Shown: positions 62,643 through 64,000 of the stretch, piece after piece
Layout of the letters: each line of letters opens with the position of its first letter
Position numbering within the stretch: position 1 is the stretch's first letter
Source: Halorubrum sp. BOL3-1
Lineage (GTDB): Archaea > Halobacteriota > Halobacteria > Halobacteriales > Haloferacaceae
Length of the DNA stretch: 64,000 nt
Direction of reading: 5' to 3'
Assembly (NCBI RefSeq): GCF_004114375.1
Contig: NZ_CP034692.1
Span: 682,001 to 746,000, forward strand
Translations under genes and position numbers: made by a program
Notes under the pieces: model-generated
Databases searched by the model: none
The model's input: only the letters and a program-made list of their open reading frames with translations
Told to the model about the DNA's origin: nothing

Positions 62643-63176
62643 CTACGCGAACTCGGGGAGCCGTTCCTCGTAGCCCGCCTCGCGGGCCCGCTCCGTCAGC
62701 GAGCGGACCACCTCGAACTTGGCGTCGGTGTACGCCTCCATGTCGTCGGCGTGTGCGTCGGCCGCCTCTCGCTTGACGCGGGCGTACTCCGCCCGCGCGT
62801 CCGGGTCGTCGGTGAGGTAGTCTCGGAACACGAGTATCGGTCGCCACTGCTCCGCGTCGGTAGTGTGTATTCGTACGGCGACGACGTGGTCGTCGTCGCG
62901 GCGCACGAGCACTATCGTGTCGTCGTCGCGTTCGCGATCGAACCCGTCGGTCACCAGTCGGTCCGCGGCGGTGCGCATTCCTTCGTACTCGGCGTAGATA
63001 GGCATCACGTCCAGCACAGGCTTTCCCGGAACGCCCGGGATGGCGGTGCTACCGACGTGAAACACGTCGAGCAGACGCGAGTCGGAGGCGTCCTCGACGC
63101 GCGCTCGTTCGGTCTCGTACCGGTCGTCCCAGACCGGATCCGGTTCGAGCGTGATTCCGTCCGCTTTAGGATCCAT
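62643..63176 (-). CDS. GrpB/UPF0157 nucleotidyltransferase-like protein
   Basis: A 177-residue protein. VFHVGSTAIPGVPGKPVLDV is the GrpB signature (GS-x-A-x-PG-x3-KP-x-DV), resembling a minimal nucleotidyltransferase GS...D motif. Later RDYLTDDPDARAEYARVKRE and YTDAKFEVVRSLTERA are the usual C-terminal helices. Exact reaction unknown. Confidence 0.9.
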   Translation of the reverse strand: MDPKADGITLEPDPVWDDRYETERARVEDASDSRLLDVFHVGSTAIPGVPGKPVLDVMPIYAEYEGMRTAADRLVTDGFDRERDDDTIVLVRRDDDHVVAVRIHTTDAEQWRPILVFRDYLTDDPDARAEYARVKREAADAHADDMEAYTDAKFEVVRSLTERAREAGYEERLPEFA

Positions 63177-63390
63177 GTGGCGTTCGAAATACGAGTCGCG
63201 CCCGGAAAAAAGTATATATTATATTGAATTTACTTTCTGCTTACTGTTTCGCGCGTCTCGTCTCTATATGTTTCGGCGGACCGGCTGCTGTGGCGGCTCC
63301 GAACGCGTCTTGACCGCCTGCTTCGGACGGCCGCGTTGCTACGTGAAAAAGCGAGTCGACCGGAGAAACTCGGAGAGCGGTCGCCGCGTC

Positions 63391-63627
63391 TCAGAGCCGG
63401 TCGTCTTCGAGGCTACCGGGGTCTTCCGCGGTGTCGAACATGTTGTTCTCGGCACCGTCGAGCATCTCGTCGCGGCGCTCGTCGTCCACGACGCTCACGT
63501 TGTACGCCTCGATGCCGGACGCGATGAGGTCCTCGGCGGCCTGCTCCTCCGAGACGAACTCCTGTTCCGCCAGCTGCTGGAACTCCCCGTACACGTCGTC
63601 CGAGAGGTTCAGCTCGAAAGTGGGCAT
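63391..63627 (-). CDS. small DUF7120-like protein
   Basis: A 78-residue protein starting MPTFELNLSDDVYGEFQQLA and continuing EQEFVSEEQAAEDLIASGIE, a strand-helix-helix layout like ribbon-helix-helix proteins. The C-terminus is acidic and disordered. A haloarchaeal family I recall as DUF7120. The 214-bp gap towards GrpB contains a TATA-like GTATATATTATATT but no gene. Confidence 0.65.
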   Translation of the reverse strand: MPTFELNLSDDVYGEFQQLAEQEFVSEEQAAEDLIASGIEAYNVSVVDDERRDEMLDGAENNMFDTAEDPGSLEDDRL

Positions 63628-63758
63628 ACCTTCCGTTCCGACCGTACACTTTTAAATCGTTCCCTCGTCGCGGGCGGCGGCATCGGCGGTGTCGACCGCG
63701 TCGACACCCCGAACGTCTTCGGGGTTAGGAGTACCCGGCCGGGACGGTAACCCCCTCC

Positions 63759-64000
63759 ATGCCCGGTTTCCCGTCTCCCTTCGGCGACGACGACGACGAC
63801 CTGTTCGACGGCTACGACGAGTTCGTCCCCGCGAGCCTCCCGCGGCCGGGCGAGTCCCTCGACGGTCACGACGTTCTCACGGGCGCGGACCACCTCGCGT
63901 TCCACCGCCTCACCCGCGACTGCTTCGAGGAGCGGAAGGTGTACGACATGACGTTCGACTACAACCTCGCGCGGCTGAACTTAGACACGCGCCACGAGAG
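63759..64000 (+). CDS. hypothetical protein, C-terminus beyond window
   Basis: Starts at ATG 63759, MPGFPSPFGDDDDDLFDGYD and onward through HDVLTGADHLAFHRLTRDC and VYDMTFDYNLARLNLDTRH, and remains open to the window edge. The composition is acidic and codon use fits the genome. No family recognised. Confidence 0.7.
   Translation, partial: MPGFPSPFGDDDDDLFDGYDEFVPASLPRPGESLDGHDVLTGADHLAFHRLTRDCFEERKVYDMTFDYNLARLNLDTRHE

Noticed and set aside
1-64000. tRNA, rRNA or clear att site for the integrase
   Set aside because: I looked for tRNA-like cloverleaf ends and direct repeats near 5.6-7.6 kb and 52.5-53.3 kb by eye and found none I could support.

Overview
The window is from a haloarchaeon, most likely a Halorubrum-like member of the Haloferacales. 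The evidence is high GC, very acidic proteins, mostly leaderless starts close to AT-rich promoters, a TFB with zinc ribbon and two cyclin repeats, an ISH3 element, Tat-type lipoprotein signals, and many small families I know only from haloarchaea. I see no rRNA, tRNA or CRISPR array.

Layout. (1) 1-5.6 kb is ordinary chromosome: EamA transporter end, FilR1-like regulator, UlaG-like hydrolase, coiled-coil protein, HisG-like protein. (2) 5.8-13.6 kb looks like an island edge: a small regulator overlapping a tyrosine integrase, a decayed transposase, nosL, a 215-bp inverted-repeat element, a deoxyhypusine synthase gene cut by a complete ISH3 copy, and a ruined nosY. (3) 13.6-32.6 kb is a metal hub: a DUF7521-like protein, a regulator, SCO1 and NikR; an SsuABC-like ABC transporter; a second NikR; an ECF CbiMNQO nickel/cobalt transporter; two more NikR-like genes, each split by a frameshift; two CobW GTPases; MoaB; CbiL; and a ZnuABC-like transporter. 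(4) 32.6-38.2 kb looks like a zinc-limitation set: TrmO, a two-finger C2H2 mini-protein, a third CobW, a flavoprotein, a uS14 paralogue lacking two expected zinc cysteines, and a FeoB-like transporter split into a GTPase and a gate permease. (5) 38.6-48.5 kb is an iron set: a siderophore-type binding protein, two small flavoproteins, a repeat protein fused to a halocyanin domain, a DtxR-type repressor, an amphi-Trp protein and DpsA. Palindromes of the form TTAGG-N4-CCTAA sit just before three of its start codons. (6) 48.8-52.5 kb repeats the module at 12.8-16.1 kb (nosY, DUF7521-like, regulator, SCO1, NikR), with the damage falling on different genes. (7) 52.6-64 kb returns to core genes after a GC-rich hairpin block: purA, a small wHTH protein, DUF7527-like, Nudix, cupin, TFB, Xaa-Pro peptidase, MFS transporter, GrpB and two small proteins.

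Taken together, about 47 kb (5.8-52.5 kb) reads as an integrase-associated metallome island. It carries uptake systems for Ni/Co, Zn and Fe, metal-sensing regulators (five NikR-like, one DtxR), three CobW-type metal GTPases and copper-delivery proteins (SCO1, NosL, halocyanin). At least seven of its genes carry a single frameshift, mostly next to short homopolymers. That is either recent decay or sequencing error and should be settled before any of them is called a pseudogene.
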